Shown here: positions 44,020 to 52,254 of the stretch, piece by piece
Layout: every line of letters starts with the position of its first letter
How positions within the stretch are numbered: position 1 is the first letter of the stretch
Source: an uncultured Eubacteriales bacterium
Lineage (GTDB): Bacteria; Bacillota; Clostridia; Christensenellales; Aristaeellaceae
Length of the DNA stretch: 63,013 nt
NCBI GenBank assembly: GCA_902761755.1
Contig: CACWLP010000022.1
Coordinates: 1 to 63,013 of the forward strand
Direction: 5' to 3'
Translations under genes and position numbers: made by a program
Notes under the pieces: generated by a model
Databases searched by the model: none
Seen by the model: the letters and a program-made list of their open reading frames with translations, nothing else
What the model was told of the DNA's origin: nothing

Positions 44020-45018
44020 TTACCGATACTTGAATTTTATTCCGTTATTTTTGCAGTATTTTTCGGCGTAGCTGCCGCGGCTGACGGTGACGGTGAGCTT
44101 GTCGCAGCCGTCAAACGCAAACGCCCCGATCGTGGTCACGCTCTCCGGGATCGTGAGGGAGGTCAGGCGGGCGCAGCCGCGGAACGCCGTCTTTCCAATG
44201 AAAGTCACGCCTTCCGGAATCGAAACGGAGGTCAGGCTTCCGCAGCCGTCGAACGCCCCTTCGCCGATGGACGTCAGCGTTTCGGGAAACGTCACGGCGG
44301 AGAGGCTGCCGCATCTGAGGAAGGTATGCTCCTCAATGGCGGTCACGCCCTCGGGAATCACGATTTCCATCAGCCGCTCGCAGGAGGAAAACGCCCGATC
44401 GCCGATGACGTTCACCTGTTTGGGAAGCGTCACGACGGTCAGGTTTTTGCAGTTGGAAAACGCCTGGCTGCCGATGGAAGCCACGCCCTCCGGGATCTTG
44501 AGATAAACCAGGCTTTCACAGCCATAGAACACCTTGTCCGCAAGGGCCGTGAGGCCGGGCGGGAGCTCGATCGCGTTCAGGCTCGCGCAGTCGAAAAACG
44601 CGGATTCCTCAATGTCCGTCACGCTGTCCGGCAGCGTGACGCGCTCCAGGGCGGTGCACTTGTAAAACGCCTGGCTTTTCACGGATGTGACGCCCTGGGG
44701 AACCGTGACGGACTTCAGGTTCTTTCGCATGGCAAAGGACCCGATCCTGGTGACGGGCCGCCCGTTCAGGGAGGCGGGGATATCCAGCGTTTCGTCCTCC
44801 CCGCTGTATTTGATTTCCACGGTGCCGTCCTCCAGCAGGGCGGAAAAATACATCTTCTGTTCGGCCTGCTCCGTGGGGGCGGGCGTCGTTTCTTCTTCGG
44901 GCGCGGCGGTTTCCGCCGGCGGCGTTCCCGTATCCGGCTTTTCCTCGGCGTCCCTGTTCCCGCACGCACACAGCAGGCACATCGCCAGGCACAGCATCGC
45001 AATCAGCCATTTTTTCAT
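44020..45018 (-). CDS. BspA-type leucine-rich-repeat (LRR_5) surface lipoprotein
   Basis: A 332-residue lipoprotein. The lipobox LLCAC at residues 15-19 predicts lipidation at Cys19. A Thr/Pro/Glu-rich linker follows (about 25-55). From residue 80 there are about ten repeats of the BspA type, such as LPDSVTDIEESAFFDCASLN and IPEGVTFIGKTAFRGCARL. The end is YAEKYCKNNGIKFKYR, a usual LRR_5 cap. Such proteins mediate surface contacts; the ligand is unknown. Start at 45018 with AAGG about 8 bases upstream. Confidence 0.92.
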   Translation of the reverse strand: MKKWLIAMLCLAMCLLCACGNRDAEEKPDTGTPPAETAAPEEETTPAPTEQAEQKMYFSALLEDGTVEIKYSGEDETLDIPASLNGRPVTRIGSFAMRKNLKSVTVPQGVTSVKSQAFYKCTALERVTLPDSVTDIEESAFFDCASLNAIELPPGLTALADKVFYGCESLVYLKIPEGVASIGSQAFSNCKNLTVVTLPKQVNVIGDRAFSSCERLMEIVIPEGVTAIEEHTFLRCGSLSAVTFPETLTSIGEGAFDGCGSLTSVSIPEGVTFIGKTAFRGCARLTSLTIPESVTTIGAFAFDGCDKLTVTVSRGSYAEKYCKNNGIKFKYR

Positions 45019-45054
45019 TCCGGCGCCTTCTTTCAAAGCGTTTTTTCCGTTCCC

Positions 45055-45084
45055 ATTATATAAGCCCCGCGCCCAAAGTGTCAA
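45055..45084 (-). promoter_or_regulatory. sigma-A promoter of the LRR lipoprotein
   Basis: Consensus TTGACA and TATAAT are 18 bases apart on the minus strand, 37 bases upstream of the start. Confidence 0.75.
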
Positions 45085-45100
45085 TCCCGCGCACGCAAAC

Positions 45101-45373
45101 GGGGCTGCTGCACAGCCCCTTCGATCAAATGGATCCTCCATTTGATCGACATAAAACGCCTTTTCCTCTCGTCCCTGCGGGACTCCCGGGCGGAAAAGGC
45201 GCAAGGACACAGGTCGCTGCTGCGGATTATACTTGGAGAGGCTGCGGCCTCTCCAAACCACCCCGGGATTCTTCGATTTCCCGGTATTCACGGTTGCTCA
45301 TTCTATTGAAAACCAATATCCCTGTAAACAAAGAGGATGTTGCAGATCGGCTTTACGCAACATCCCCTTGTTT
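45101..45373 (+). repeat. dispersed repeat B, copy 1
   Basis: About 273 bases shared with 60091-60469. It opens with the GGGGCTGCTGCACAGCCCC hairpin and contains the palindrome GATCAAATGGA-TCC-TCCATTTGATC. It closes with a GGATGTTGC/GCAACATCC hairpin inside an AAAGA...CTT context. No open frame for a transposase is present. Confidence 0.9.
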
Positions 45374-45388
45374 CCCTTTTTACGCCGG

Positions 45389-46597
45389 CTATTTCGCCGC
45401 AGAGATTTCCCCGGCCTTCGTCAGCGCCCATTTGGTGATGATGGGGCCGATCAGCTCGAAAACCAGCACGCCGGCCAGCACGATGGTGTTGATCCGGGTG
45501 CTCATGGCGATCATTTCCGGGGTTTTGTTGAATTTGCTGTTCACCAGCGCCGCCATGCCGATGGCCACGCCGGCCTGGGGCAGCAGGGTGAGGCCCAGGT
45601 ATTTTTTGATATTGTCATCCGCACGCACGCAATGGGCGCCCAGCATGGTGCCGCCCCACTTGCCCGTGCAGCGCAGCACCAGATACAGCACGCCGATGAC
45701 CCCCACCTGGGGCAGCACGGACAGATCCAGATCCGCGCCGGACAGCACGAAGAACAGCAGGAACAGCGGCGGGGTGAAGCGGTCGCACTGCTCCATGAGC
45801 ACCTGGCGCTGCTGGCTGGTATTCACCATCACCGCGCCGATCATCATGCACACCAGCAGGGAGGACAGATTCCACATGCTGCACAGGCCCACCCCGGCGA
45901 ACACCGCGGCGATGGACAGGGCCAGCTTGTTCCCCCGGCTGGCGAAGAACCGGGCGCAGAAGCCCAGCACGGCCCCCAGGGCCGCCCCCAGGGCGACGCT
46001 GCCGAAAATCTCGATCAGCGGAGACAATACCATGCTCTGCGCGGTCATTTCCCCGCCCATCATGCCCTCGGCCACGGAGGAGGAAATGCTGTATACCATC
46101 AGGCCCAGAGCGTCGTCCATGGCCACCACGGGCAGCAGCATCCGGGTCACCGGGCCGTCCGCCTTGTACTGGCGCACCACCATCAGCGTGGCGGCCGGGG
46201 CAGTGGCCAGGGCGATGGCGCCCAGCAGCAGAGCCATGGGCATGGTGATGCCCAGGGAGGGGAAAATAAAGCTCAGCGCGATCAGGCCCACGTCCACGCA
46301 GAAGGCCGTCGACAGGCCCTGGAAGGCCGTGATGGTCAGGGGGGCCTTGCCGATCTGCTTCAGATAGCTCAGTTTGAATTCGCCGCCGATGGAATAGGCG
46401 ATGAAGCCCAGCGCCGCATCGGAGATCACGTTCATGGAAGCGGCGGTTTCCTTATCGATCAATCCGCCCACGCAGGGGCCGATGATCAGGCCCGCCACCA
46501 GAAAAGCCGTGACGTTGGGCAGCTTGACGGCCCGCGCCCCGCGGCTGACCAGCAGCCCGGCCGCGATGGCGATGCCGATGATAAGCAGCGTGTTCAT
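45389..46597 (-). CDS. cation:proton antiporter (CPA2/Kef type)
   Basis: A 402-residue membrane protein with about 12 hydrophobic segments of the Na+/H+ exchanger fold. VVAMDDALGLMVYS carries the paired acidic residues (DD) expected in the ion-binding helix, and LPNVTAFLVAGLIIGP is the family N-terminal motif. There is no RCK or TrkA-N tail. The ATG overlaps the stop of the PII-like gene by four bases, so the soluble PII-type protein probably regulates transport. Transported ion (Na+ or K+) unknown. Confidence 0.9.
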   Translation of the reverse strand: MNTLLIIGIAIAAGLLVSRGARAVKLPNVTAFLVAGLIIGPCVGGLIDKETAASMNVISDAALGFIAYSIGGEFKLSYLKQIGKAPLTITAFQGLSTAFCVDVGLIALSFIFPSLGITMPMALLLGAIALATAPAATLMVVRQYKADGPVTRMLLPVVAMDDALGLMVYSISSSVAEGMMGGEMTAQSMVLSPLIEIFGSVALGAALGAVLGFCARFFASRGNKLALSIAAVFAGVGLCSMWNLSSLLVCMMIGAVMVNTSQQRQVLMEQCDRFTPPLFLLFFVLSGADLDLSVLPQVGVIGVLYLVLRCTGKWGGTMLGAHCVRADDNIKKYLGLTLLPQAGVAIGMAALVNSKFNKTPEMIAMSTRINTIVLAGVLVFELIGPIITKWALTKAGEISAAK

Positions 46598-46935
46598 TTC
46601 TTCTTTACCAGTCCTTCCGTGAAAGTGACCGGCAGGGCGAACATGATGCCGGAATCCGGATGGTCCAGGCCGCCGGTGACATCGTTGACGATCTTGCGGG
46701 CGATCTCCACCTGGCTGTCCTCCATCACGCAGAAGATGGTCTTGCTGATGCGGCGTTCCGGCTCCAGAATGGCGCGCAGGCCATAGAAAATGGGCATTTC
46801 ATCCTCCGTATGCAGGATGCGGGCCATGCCCCGGCTGTCCAGCACGGTGGCGCCCTTGAGGCCGTGATCGGTAAATTCCTGCAATAAATGCTCCAGATGC
46901 TCGGTCCGATTCAGCACGAATACGAATACCTGCAT
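46594..46935 (-). CDS. PII-like regulatory protein
   Basis: A 113-residue protein resembling the PII/GlnK-like small ferredoxin-fold family: MQVFVFVLNRTEHLEHLLQE, the GATVLDSRGMARIL strand-turn, and RRISKTIFCVMEDSQVEIARKIV. The classic PII T-loop tyrosine motif is not evident, so this is PII-like rather than canonical GlnB. Directly coupled (ATGA) to the antiporter gene. It is inferred to sense a nucleotide or metabolite and gate the antiporter. Confidence 0.8.
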   Translation of the reverse strand: MQVFVFVLNRTEHLEHLLQEFTDHGLKGATVLDSRGMARILHTEDEMPIFYGLRAILEPERRISKTIFCVMEDSQVEIARKIVNDVTGGLDHPDSGIMFALPVTFTEGLVKKK

Positions 46936-46982
46936 GGTTCATCCTTCTTTCTTTTCCTTGTGGTGCTTTCGCACAATTCTGT

Positions 46983-47011
46983 ATTGTATGCCTGCCCGGG
47001 GGGAAATGCAA
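46983..47011 (-). promoter_or_regulatory. putative sigma-A promoter of the PII-like/antiporter operon
   Basis: TTGCAT and TACAAT are 17 bases apart on the minus strand, 48 bases upstream of the start. Confidence 0.65.
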
Positions 47012-47137
47012 GCCTTCCTCGCCGTTTTTTGGCGAAATTTGGCCCCCGCGGACGCTGCCGCTATTTTCCAGGCCCGCCGCCGTTTCAAACCGCCTCCTTT
47101 GGAATATGATAAAGCGAAGGAAAGGAGGGTTTTTCCG

Positions 47138-47395
47138 ATGAGCATTCTTCTGTGGCTGATCCTGGGCGCGGTGGCCGGATGGATCGCGGGCAAGATCATG
47201 GGCGAGCAGCGCGGCCTGGGGGGAAACATCCTGGTGGGCATCCTGGGCGCGGGGCTGGGCGGCCTGGCGGCCAGCCTGCTGGGTTTCGGCGGCGTGGACG
47301 GCTTCAATCTTTACAGCCTGCTGGTGGCTGTGGCCGGGGCCTGCCTGCTGCTGTGGATCTGGAACGCGCTGCAAAAGCGCACGTCCAAGGAGTAA
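47138..47395 (+). CDS. GlsB/YeaQ/YmgE family membrane protein
   Basis: An 85-residue glycine-rich protein with three hydrophobic segments (ILLWLILGAVAGWIAGKI, GNILVGILGAGLGGLAASLLG, YSLLVAVAGACLLLWIW), the family hallmark. Members are stress-induced small membrane proteins of unknown mechanism. Start after AAAGGAGGG. Confidence 0.9.
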   Translation: MSILLWLILGAVAGWIAGKIMGEQRGLGGNILVGILGAGLGGLAASLLGFGGVDGFNLYSLLVAVAGACLLLWIWNALQKRTSKE

Positions 47396-47427
47396 TACTA
47401 TTATCTAAATAGAAAGAGGACATTGTT

Positions 47428-47490
47428 GGGGGAAACCGCTCTTTGGATCCCAAAGAGCGGTTTCCCCCAGACCCCCATCCGAGAAAGGCA
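47428..47490 (+). repeat. palindrome-with-tail repeat, copy 5
   Basis: The arm GGGGGAAACCGCTCTTTGG and its reverse complement are identical to those of copy 1, followed by AGACCCCCATCCGAGAAAGG. Loosely similar inverted sequences (TACTATTATCTAAATAG at 47396 and its counterpart near 47530-47552) flank it, as in a miniature inverted-repeat element. Confidence 0.85.
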
Positions 47491-47554
47491 ACAGGGGTAG
47501 GAAGGGTTTAATTCAAGCTTTTCCATTCTGTCTATTTCTAATTGATAGCAGTAT

Positions 47555-47595
47555 AAGAAAACAAAAAGGGAACGCAGCGAATGCGCTCCCTTTTT
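47555..47595 (-). terminator. intrinsic terminator of the small lipoprotein gene
   Basis: AAAGGGAACGCA pairs with TGCGCTCCCTTT (one mismatch), with T-runs on the minus strand. Confidence 0.8.
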
Positions 47596-47606
47596 GCTTT
47601 CGGGGT

Positions 47607-47927
47607 TTACTTTACGCGGGTCCACGTTTCCTGGGACCCATCGTCATCCAGCACCAGCGTATTTTCGTCTACAGATACAACTTTATACGGGCTCGCGCTG
47701 ACTTTTACTTCGTCTTCACTCCATTTGCCGTCTTCGCGCATGACGGTGCCATACACATTGATGGACGCCGCCGAGCCGTCCTCCCTCAGATCATAGGACC
47801 AGCCGTATGAGGACATCCATTGCCCTTTCATGAGTTCTTTCCTGGAAGTGGAAGAGCCGCCGCCGCACCCGGCCAGCAGCGCCGCCGCCAGCGCCAGGAT
47901 CAGCAGCAGACCGATGACTTTTTTCAT
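47607..47927 (-). CDS. small lipoprotein of unknown function
   Basis: A 106-residue lipoprotein with lipobox LLAGC (Cys21). The mature part is short and beta-rich (WMSSYGWSYDLREDGSAASI, GKWSEDEVKVSA, VDENTLVLDDDGSQETWTR), resembling the lipocalin-like META/DUF4923-type folds that detect or bind small ligands, but no family can be named. Own promoter and terminator. Confidence 0.85.
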   Translation of the reverse strand: MKKVIGLLLILALAAALLAGCGGGSSTSRKELMKGQWMSSYGWSYDLREDGSAASINVYGTVMREDGKWSEDEVKVSASPYKVVSVDENTLVLDDDGSQETWTRVK

Positions 47928-47961
47928 GTTTCTTCCTCCTGTTCGGGTATTCTATTCTTAT

Positions 47962-47990
47962 ATTTTATCATATTCTGTTCCATGTCACAA
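47962..47990 (-). promoter_or_regulatory. putative sigma-A promoter of the small lipoprotein
   Basis: TTGTGA and TAAAAT are 17 bases apart on the minus strand, 35 bases upstream of the start. Confidence 0.65.
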
Positions 47991-48025
47991 TAGAAACGGA
48001 CACAGTAATTATGTGTCCTTTGAAT

Positions 48026-49357
48026 TTATTTGCACAGGCTTGCCAGCCGGTCGAAGGTCTCTCCCGGGTCCGGCGCGTCCGTTTCGGACAAAAGCAGGGA
48101 CATGAGCTGCTCCATGAGGGCATAGAACGCTTGGCCCGGCAAAAACAGCTCCCGATAGCTTTGGGATTCCGACTGGTAATTCGTGACGCTGGGGTAAAAC
48201 AGCGCGCCCGCTCCCTCGTACGCCTCCATGGACACGGGCCAGGCGGGGCCGTCCCGGAAGGAAAGGGACGCCTGGGGCTGACATGCAAAGCGGCGCAGGG
48301 CAAGGATCGCCTGCTCCCGCTCCGCCGCGGTGAAGGGCCGGCAGGCGAAAAACTGATCCGTCATGACCCCGGTGCGAGCGAATTCCAGCATGGCGGCGGA
48401 GGAAAGGATCATGCGGGTGGGCTTTTTTCTTTCAAAGAAATTGCGCACCCGCTTTTCGTAGGTGCGGAACAGGGTGTCCCGGGCGGCGGAGATAGGCTCC
48501 AGATTCAGGGACAAAAAATCCTGAAAGCTCTGCTTCACCGCCTCGGCGGGCATCATCTGCATCCCCGGCGTGGGCTTGAGGATCAGGGCCGCGCGGTTGC
48601 GCTCCATCCGATACGCCTTTTCGGTGAACTCCATATAATCGCTGCCGTTTTTCAGCTGATCGAAGCGGTACAGCGGGGTCAGCCCGGCCTTCTCCAGCCC
48701 GGACAGGAGACGGCGAAGGCTGTCCGCCCCGCCCGGCAGCCCCAGCCAGGACGCTTTTTCCCCGTCCCAATACAGCAGGTAAGCCCGCCCGTCCGCCGTG
48801 AAAAACGCGGTGTTCCAGGGCAGGGCATTCGGCCCGTCCCCCCGCACCAGCACCGCCTGATACCGCAGCTCGGCCACCCGCCCGATGAGAGCGGGCAGGG
48901 CGGAAGGCGCGGTGAGAAGCTCGTTTTCCGTCAGGTACTGGGTGACGCCGATGTCCGGCAGGGAAAGCCAGCCCTCCACCCAGGCCTGTTCCCCGCACCG
49001 GCCCAGCAGGATGATCTGCCCCCGGGTCACAAAGGGCGGAATCGGCCAGGCGGATCCGGGAAGCGGAGGATCCTCCCCGGGGCGGAACAGCCGCCTTTCC
49101 AGGGCTTCCAGCACCCCATACCGCGCCGGGCCCGTCTCCTCCGCCCGCACTGCCCGCTCAAAGCGCAGCTGCCAATCCAGGGACAATCCGGGCCGCAGCC
49201 TTTCGTACAGCTGCCGGCAGCTTCCCGCGCCGCTTTTTCCGTGCAGCAGCCGCAGCACCGTCGTTTTGCTCCGGCAGCCCAGCCTTCCCGCCAGCGCCGT
49301 GGCGGATATTTCTTCCGCTTCCATCCATGCGCGGAGGCATTGGCTCATCGTTTCCAT
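48026..49357 (-). CDS. protein with N-terminal XRE-like HTH and a large unassigned domain
   Basis: A 443-residue soluble protein. Residues 4-65 look like a Cro/C1-type helix-turn-helix (MSQCLRAWMEAEEISATALAGRLGCRSKTTVLRLLHGKS). The remaining 380 residues match no family I recognise. They alternate strands and helices, and the segment TRMILSSAAMLEFARTGVMT and the cysteine/aromatic-rich FFACRPFTAAEREQAILALR are notable. It could be a one-component regulator with a long sensor domain. The start is one of two ATGs (49357 or 49348). Confidence 0.75.
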   Translation of the reverse strand: METMSQCLRAWMEAEEISATALAGRLGCRSKTTVLRLLHGKSGAGSCRQLYERLRPGLSLDWQLRFERAVRAEETGPARYGVLEALERRLFRPGEDPPLPGSAWPIPPFVTRGQIILLGRCGEQAWVEGWLSLPDIGVTQYLTENELLTAPSALPALIGRVAELRYQAVLVRGDGPNALPWNTAFFTADGRAYLLYWDGEKASWLGLPGGADSLRRLLSGLEKAGLTPLYRFDQLKNGSDYMEFTEKAYRMERNRAALILKPTPGMQMMPAEAVKQSFQDFLSLNLEPISAARDTLFRTYEKRVRNFFERKKPTRMILSSAAMLEFARTGVMTDQFFACRPFTAAEREQAILALRRFACQPQASLSFRDGPAWPVSMEAYEGAGALFYPSVTNYQSESQSYRELFLPGQAFYALMEQLMSLLLSETDAPDPGETFDRLASLCK

Positions 49358-49413
49358 GCCGCGTACCGCCCTTTGCTTTCATCTTTTTCCCATTGTACCA
49401 CGTTTCGGACGGC

Positions 49414-49454
49414 AAGAAAAGAGCTGCGGACACATTTTTCATGTGCCCGCAGCT
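49414..49454 (-). terminator. intrinsic terminator of the redox/sugar-acid operon
   Basis: AGCTGCGGGCACAT pairs with ATGTGTCCGCAGCT (one mismatch) on the minus strand, followed by CTTTTCTT. It ends the operon that begins at 54984. Confidence 0.85.
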
Positions 49455-49477
49455 TCCTTCGCCCGTCCGGGGGGCGG

Positions 49478-49708
49478 TCAATCCACGCCGTGTTTTTCCA
49501 GCAGCTCCCGGATGGTGCCGGTAATCTGCTCCATGGGGATGCCGGCCCGGCGGCTCAGATCCCCCAGGGTGGCTTTTTTCACCAGCGCCCGGACCAGGGG
49601 ATTGCGGATCATGGCGAACCTCTCGTCGATCCGGATCGCTTCGTCCACCAGAAAGGGATACCGGTCGATCAGCGCCTGCACGCGGGTGCTCTCATTCAGC
49701 TCCGTCAT
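49478..49708 (-). CDS. DUF1858 domain protein
   Basis: A 76-residue protein of the DUF1858 type (VQALIDRYPFLVDEAIRI, IRNPLVRALVKKATLGDLSRRAGI). The ATG overlaps the eda stop by four bases. DUF1858 domains often accompany hybrid-cluster or redox proteins, in keeping with the flavoproteins earlier in this operon. Function unknown. Confidence 0.85.
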   Translation of the reverse strand: MTELNESTRVQALIDRYPFLVDEAIRIDERFAMIRNPLVRALVKKATLGDLSRRAGIPMEQITGTIRELLEKHGVD

Positions 49709-50343
49709 CCACGTATCTCCTTTACGATCCCCGCGGCCTCCCGCACCAGGCGGCCGATCTCCGCGAAGTTCCCTTCCTTCACCAACTTACCGCTGACCAT
49801 CCAGCTGCCGCCGCAGGCCACGATCCGGTCGTATTTCAGGTAATCCCGCACGTTGTCCGCGTTGATGCCGCCGGTGGGCATGAAATGCAGCCCCACGTAA
49901 GGCGCGGCCAGAGCCTTGATCATTTTCAGGCCCCCCGAAGGCTCGGCGGGGAAGAACTTGAGCACGTCCAGATCAAACTGCAGCGCCGCTTCGATCTCCG
50001 TGGGGGTGCAGACCCCGGGGGTCATGGGCACGCCTTTTTTGAGCACGTGCTCGGTTACCCTCGGGTTGAAGCCGGGGCTTACGATGAACTTCGCTCCGGC
50101 GTCCACGGCCCGGTCCGCCTGTTCGCAGGTGAGCACCGTGCCCGCGCCCACGATCAGATCCGGAAACGCTTTCGCCATCCGGCGGATGGATTCCTCGGCG
50201 GCGGCGGTGCGGAAGGTAACCTCCGCGCAGGGCAGCCCGCCTGCCGCCAGCTGCTCCGCCAGGGGCAGCGCGTCCTCCGCGCTTTCCAGCACCACCACGG
50301 GCACGATGCCGATTTTATTCAGCTTTTTCATCATGTCGTTCAT
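49705..50343 (-). CDS. eda: KDPG/KHG aldolase
   Basis: A 212-residue class I aldolase that cleaves 2-keto-3-deoxy-6-phosphogluconate to pyruvate and glyceraldehyde 3-phosphate. The motifs are PCAEVTFRT (catalytic Glu), VGAGTVLT, FIVSPGFNP, TPGVCTPTE, LKFFPAE (Schiff-base lysine) and FMPTGGI. It lies 15 bases downstream of the dehydrogenase fusion gene. No 2-keto-3-deoxygluconate kinase is encoded in the window. Confidence 0.96.
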   Translation of the reverse strand: MNDMMKKLNKIGIVPVVVLESAEDALPLAEQLAAGGLPCAEVTFRTAAAEESIRRMAKAFPDLIVGAGTVLTCEQADRAVDAGAKFIVSPGFNPRVTEHVLKKGVPMTPGVCTPTEIEAALQFDLDVLKFFPAEPSGGLKMIKALAAPYVGLHFMPTGGINADNVRDYLKYDRIVACGGSWMVSGKLVKEGNFAEIGRLVREAAGIVKEIRG

Positions 50344-50358
50344 GCTTTTTCACTCCCG

Positions 50359-52254
50359 TCAAATCCTGCGCAGCGCGGAGCGCACGGCGCCTTTTCCTTC
50401 CAGCATATCCGCAAACAGGGCGCACACCCGATCGGCCAGCCCGGCCCGGATCAGATCCACCCCGAACACCTTTTCGTTCCGCAGCAGGCCTTCCAGATGC
50501 GCTTTCACCTGCTCCGGCGCCGGCTTTTCCCCCAGGCGGTACGCCGCCATCAGCGGCAGCAGCGCCGGCAGCATGGGATCCCCGCTGAGCTCAAAGGCGT
50601 TCCCCGCGTCGTCCACCGCCAGCAGATACCGGAGCCACCCGGCCAGCACCAGGGGGATCGCCTGCAGATCCTGTACGTCCAGCCGATCGGAGGAAAGATA
50701 CGCCTTCAGCGTCTCCCCGTAGCGGATGGGCAGCTTCTGGCTGGTATCGGTGGCGATGCGCTGGGGAGCGTCGGGCATGAAGGGGTTCGGGAGCCGCACG
50801 TTCACCACCGTGTCGATGAAGGCTTTCGGGTCGATGACCCCGGGATCCGTCACCACGGGCAGGCCCTCCGTGTAGCCCACCCGCCGGATCAGGCGCACCA
50901 GATCCCCGTCCTTCATTTCCGCAGAAATGCGGGTATACCCCAGCAAGCAGCCGAACACCGCCAGGGCGGTATGCAGCGGGTTCAGGCAGGTGCACACCTT
51001 CATCCGTTCCACCTTGTTGACCGTGTCCCGGTCGGTAAAGATGATCCCCGCCGCTTCCAGCGCCGGGCGGCCGGCCGGGAAATCATCCTCGATCACCAGG
51101 TATTCGCTTTCCTCGGCGTTGACGAAGGGCGCGATGTAGGTGCCCTTGGAGGTGATCACCGGCGCCAGCCCGGTCAGGCCGTCCTTTTTCAGCATCTCCT
51201 CCACCGACGCATCGGGCCGGGGGGTGATCTTGTCGATCATGGTCCAGGGGAAGGAAACCTTTTTCCCGTCCTTCAGGTACGCAAGGAAGCCCGCGTCGCC
51301 CCATGCTTCCGCAAAGGCGGTCACCGCGGCGCGCAGCTTGTCCCCGTTGTGGGAGCAGTTGTCCATGCTCACCATGGCGATGGGCAGCGCCCCCGCCCGG
51401 TACCGGGCATAAAGCAGGGAGGCCACCTTGCCGATGTAGCTTTGCGGCTTTTCCGGGCCGGCTAAAAAGTCCGCCGCCACCGCGGGCAGCGTTTCGCCCC
51501 CGGCGTTCACCAGGCTGTAGCCCTTTTCGGTGATGGTGAAGGACGCCATCTGCAGCGCGGGGCTGCGGAAAATTTCCCTGAGCCGCGCGTACTCCCGTTC
51601 ATTCCCGCTGTCCAGCATCAAAGATTCCGCGATGGACCCCACCACGGTCTTTTCCACCGTGCCGTCCGCTTTCAGCGTCACCAGCAGGGTATAATCCCCG
51701 CAGGGGCGGTAGCCCTTTTCCACGATCTCGTAATCGAAGCCCTCCACCGCCACGATGCCGGTGTCGGCCTTGCCCGCGTTCAGCAGCCGCTGCATGGCCA
51801 TGCACTGGAAGGCCCGGAAAATGTTCCCGCAGCCGAAATGCACCCAGGCGGGGCGGGCTTTCGTGTTTTCCCGCATTTTTTCCCGGTCGTACCCCGGCAG
51901 GGCATAGCCCGCCTTTTCCCAGGCCGCACGGTCCTGCAGGCCCTGTTCGTTCAGCGTCAGCACAGCTTTCATCCTTTCTGCATACAGCGCGCGGAGCTGC
52001 TCCATGCGCGCCATGATCCCTTTGTTCCAGTGAATCAGTTTTTCCATATCCCCGCAGGGGAATTCCGGGCATACGCCGCAGAACTGCGCCCCGTGGCTCC
52101 GGGCGCAGGCGTGCACCCGGCACCGGCCGCTTTCCTTCCATTCGGGCACGCGCCCGTCCGCCTCGATGCAGCCGGGGCAGCGCCCGTCCGCCTTTTTCGC
52201 GCACCCGTCGCAGCATTCCCCGCAGGCGGTGATCCGGGAAAAATCCACGCTCAT
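50359..52254 (-). CDS. DUF3795 Cys-rich domain fused to mannitol/fructuronate dehydrogenase-family enzyme
   Basis: A 631-residue protein. Residues 1-93 form a cysteine-rich DUF3795-like domain (CGECCDGCAKKADGRCPGC, CGVCPEFPCGDM; at least ten cysteines). Residues 94-631 are a polyol/uronate dehydrogenase of the UxuB/MtlD group (WVHFGCGNIFRAFQ, SMDNCSHNGDKLR, PWTMIDKITPRP, CLNPLHTALAVFGCLL), predicted to reduce fructuronate or a similar keto acid with NAD(H). An internal ATG at 51975 has its AAAGG directly abutting the codon, too close to work well, so I read one fused protein. The start overlaps the flavoprotein stop by four bases. The Cys-rich part may bind metal or an Fe-S cluster. Confidence 0.85.
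   Translation of the reverse strand: MSVDFSRITACGECCDGCAKKADGRCPGCIEADGRVPEWKESGRCRVHACARSHGAQFCGVCPEFPCGDMEKLIHWNKGIMARMEQLRALYAERMKAVLTLNEQGLQDRAAWEKAGYALPGYDREKMRENTKARPAWVHFGCGNIFRAFQCMAMQRLLNAGKADTGIVAVEGFDYEIVEKGYRPCGDYTLLVTLKADGTVEKTVVGSIAESLMLDSGNEREYARLREIFRSPALQMASFTITEKGYSLVNAGGETLPAVAADFLAGPEKPQSYIGKVASLLYARYRAGALPIAMVSMDNCSHNGDKLRAAVTAFAEAWGDAGFLAYLKDGKKVSFPWTMIDKITPRPDASVEEMLKKDGLTGLAPVITSKGTYIAPFVNAEESEYLVIEDDFPAGRPALEAAGIIFTDRDTVNKVERMKVCTCLNPLHTALAVFGCLLGYTRISAEMKDGDLVRLIRRVGYTEGLPVVTDPGVIDPKAFIDTVVNVRLPNPFMPDAPQRIATDTSQKLPIRYGETLKAYLSSDRLDVQDLQAIPLVLAGWLRYLLAVDDAGNAFELSGDPMLPALLPLMAAYRLGEKPAPEQVKAHLEGLLRNEKVFGVDLIRAGLADRVCALFADMLEGKGAVRSALRRI

Noticed and set aside
50359-51975. 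Separate dehydrogenase gene starting at the internal ATG at 51975
   Set aside because: The only purine-rich site touches the ATG, and the reading frame from the Cys-rich domain continues without interruption, so a fusion is more likely.
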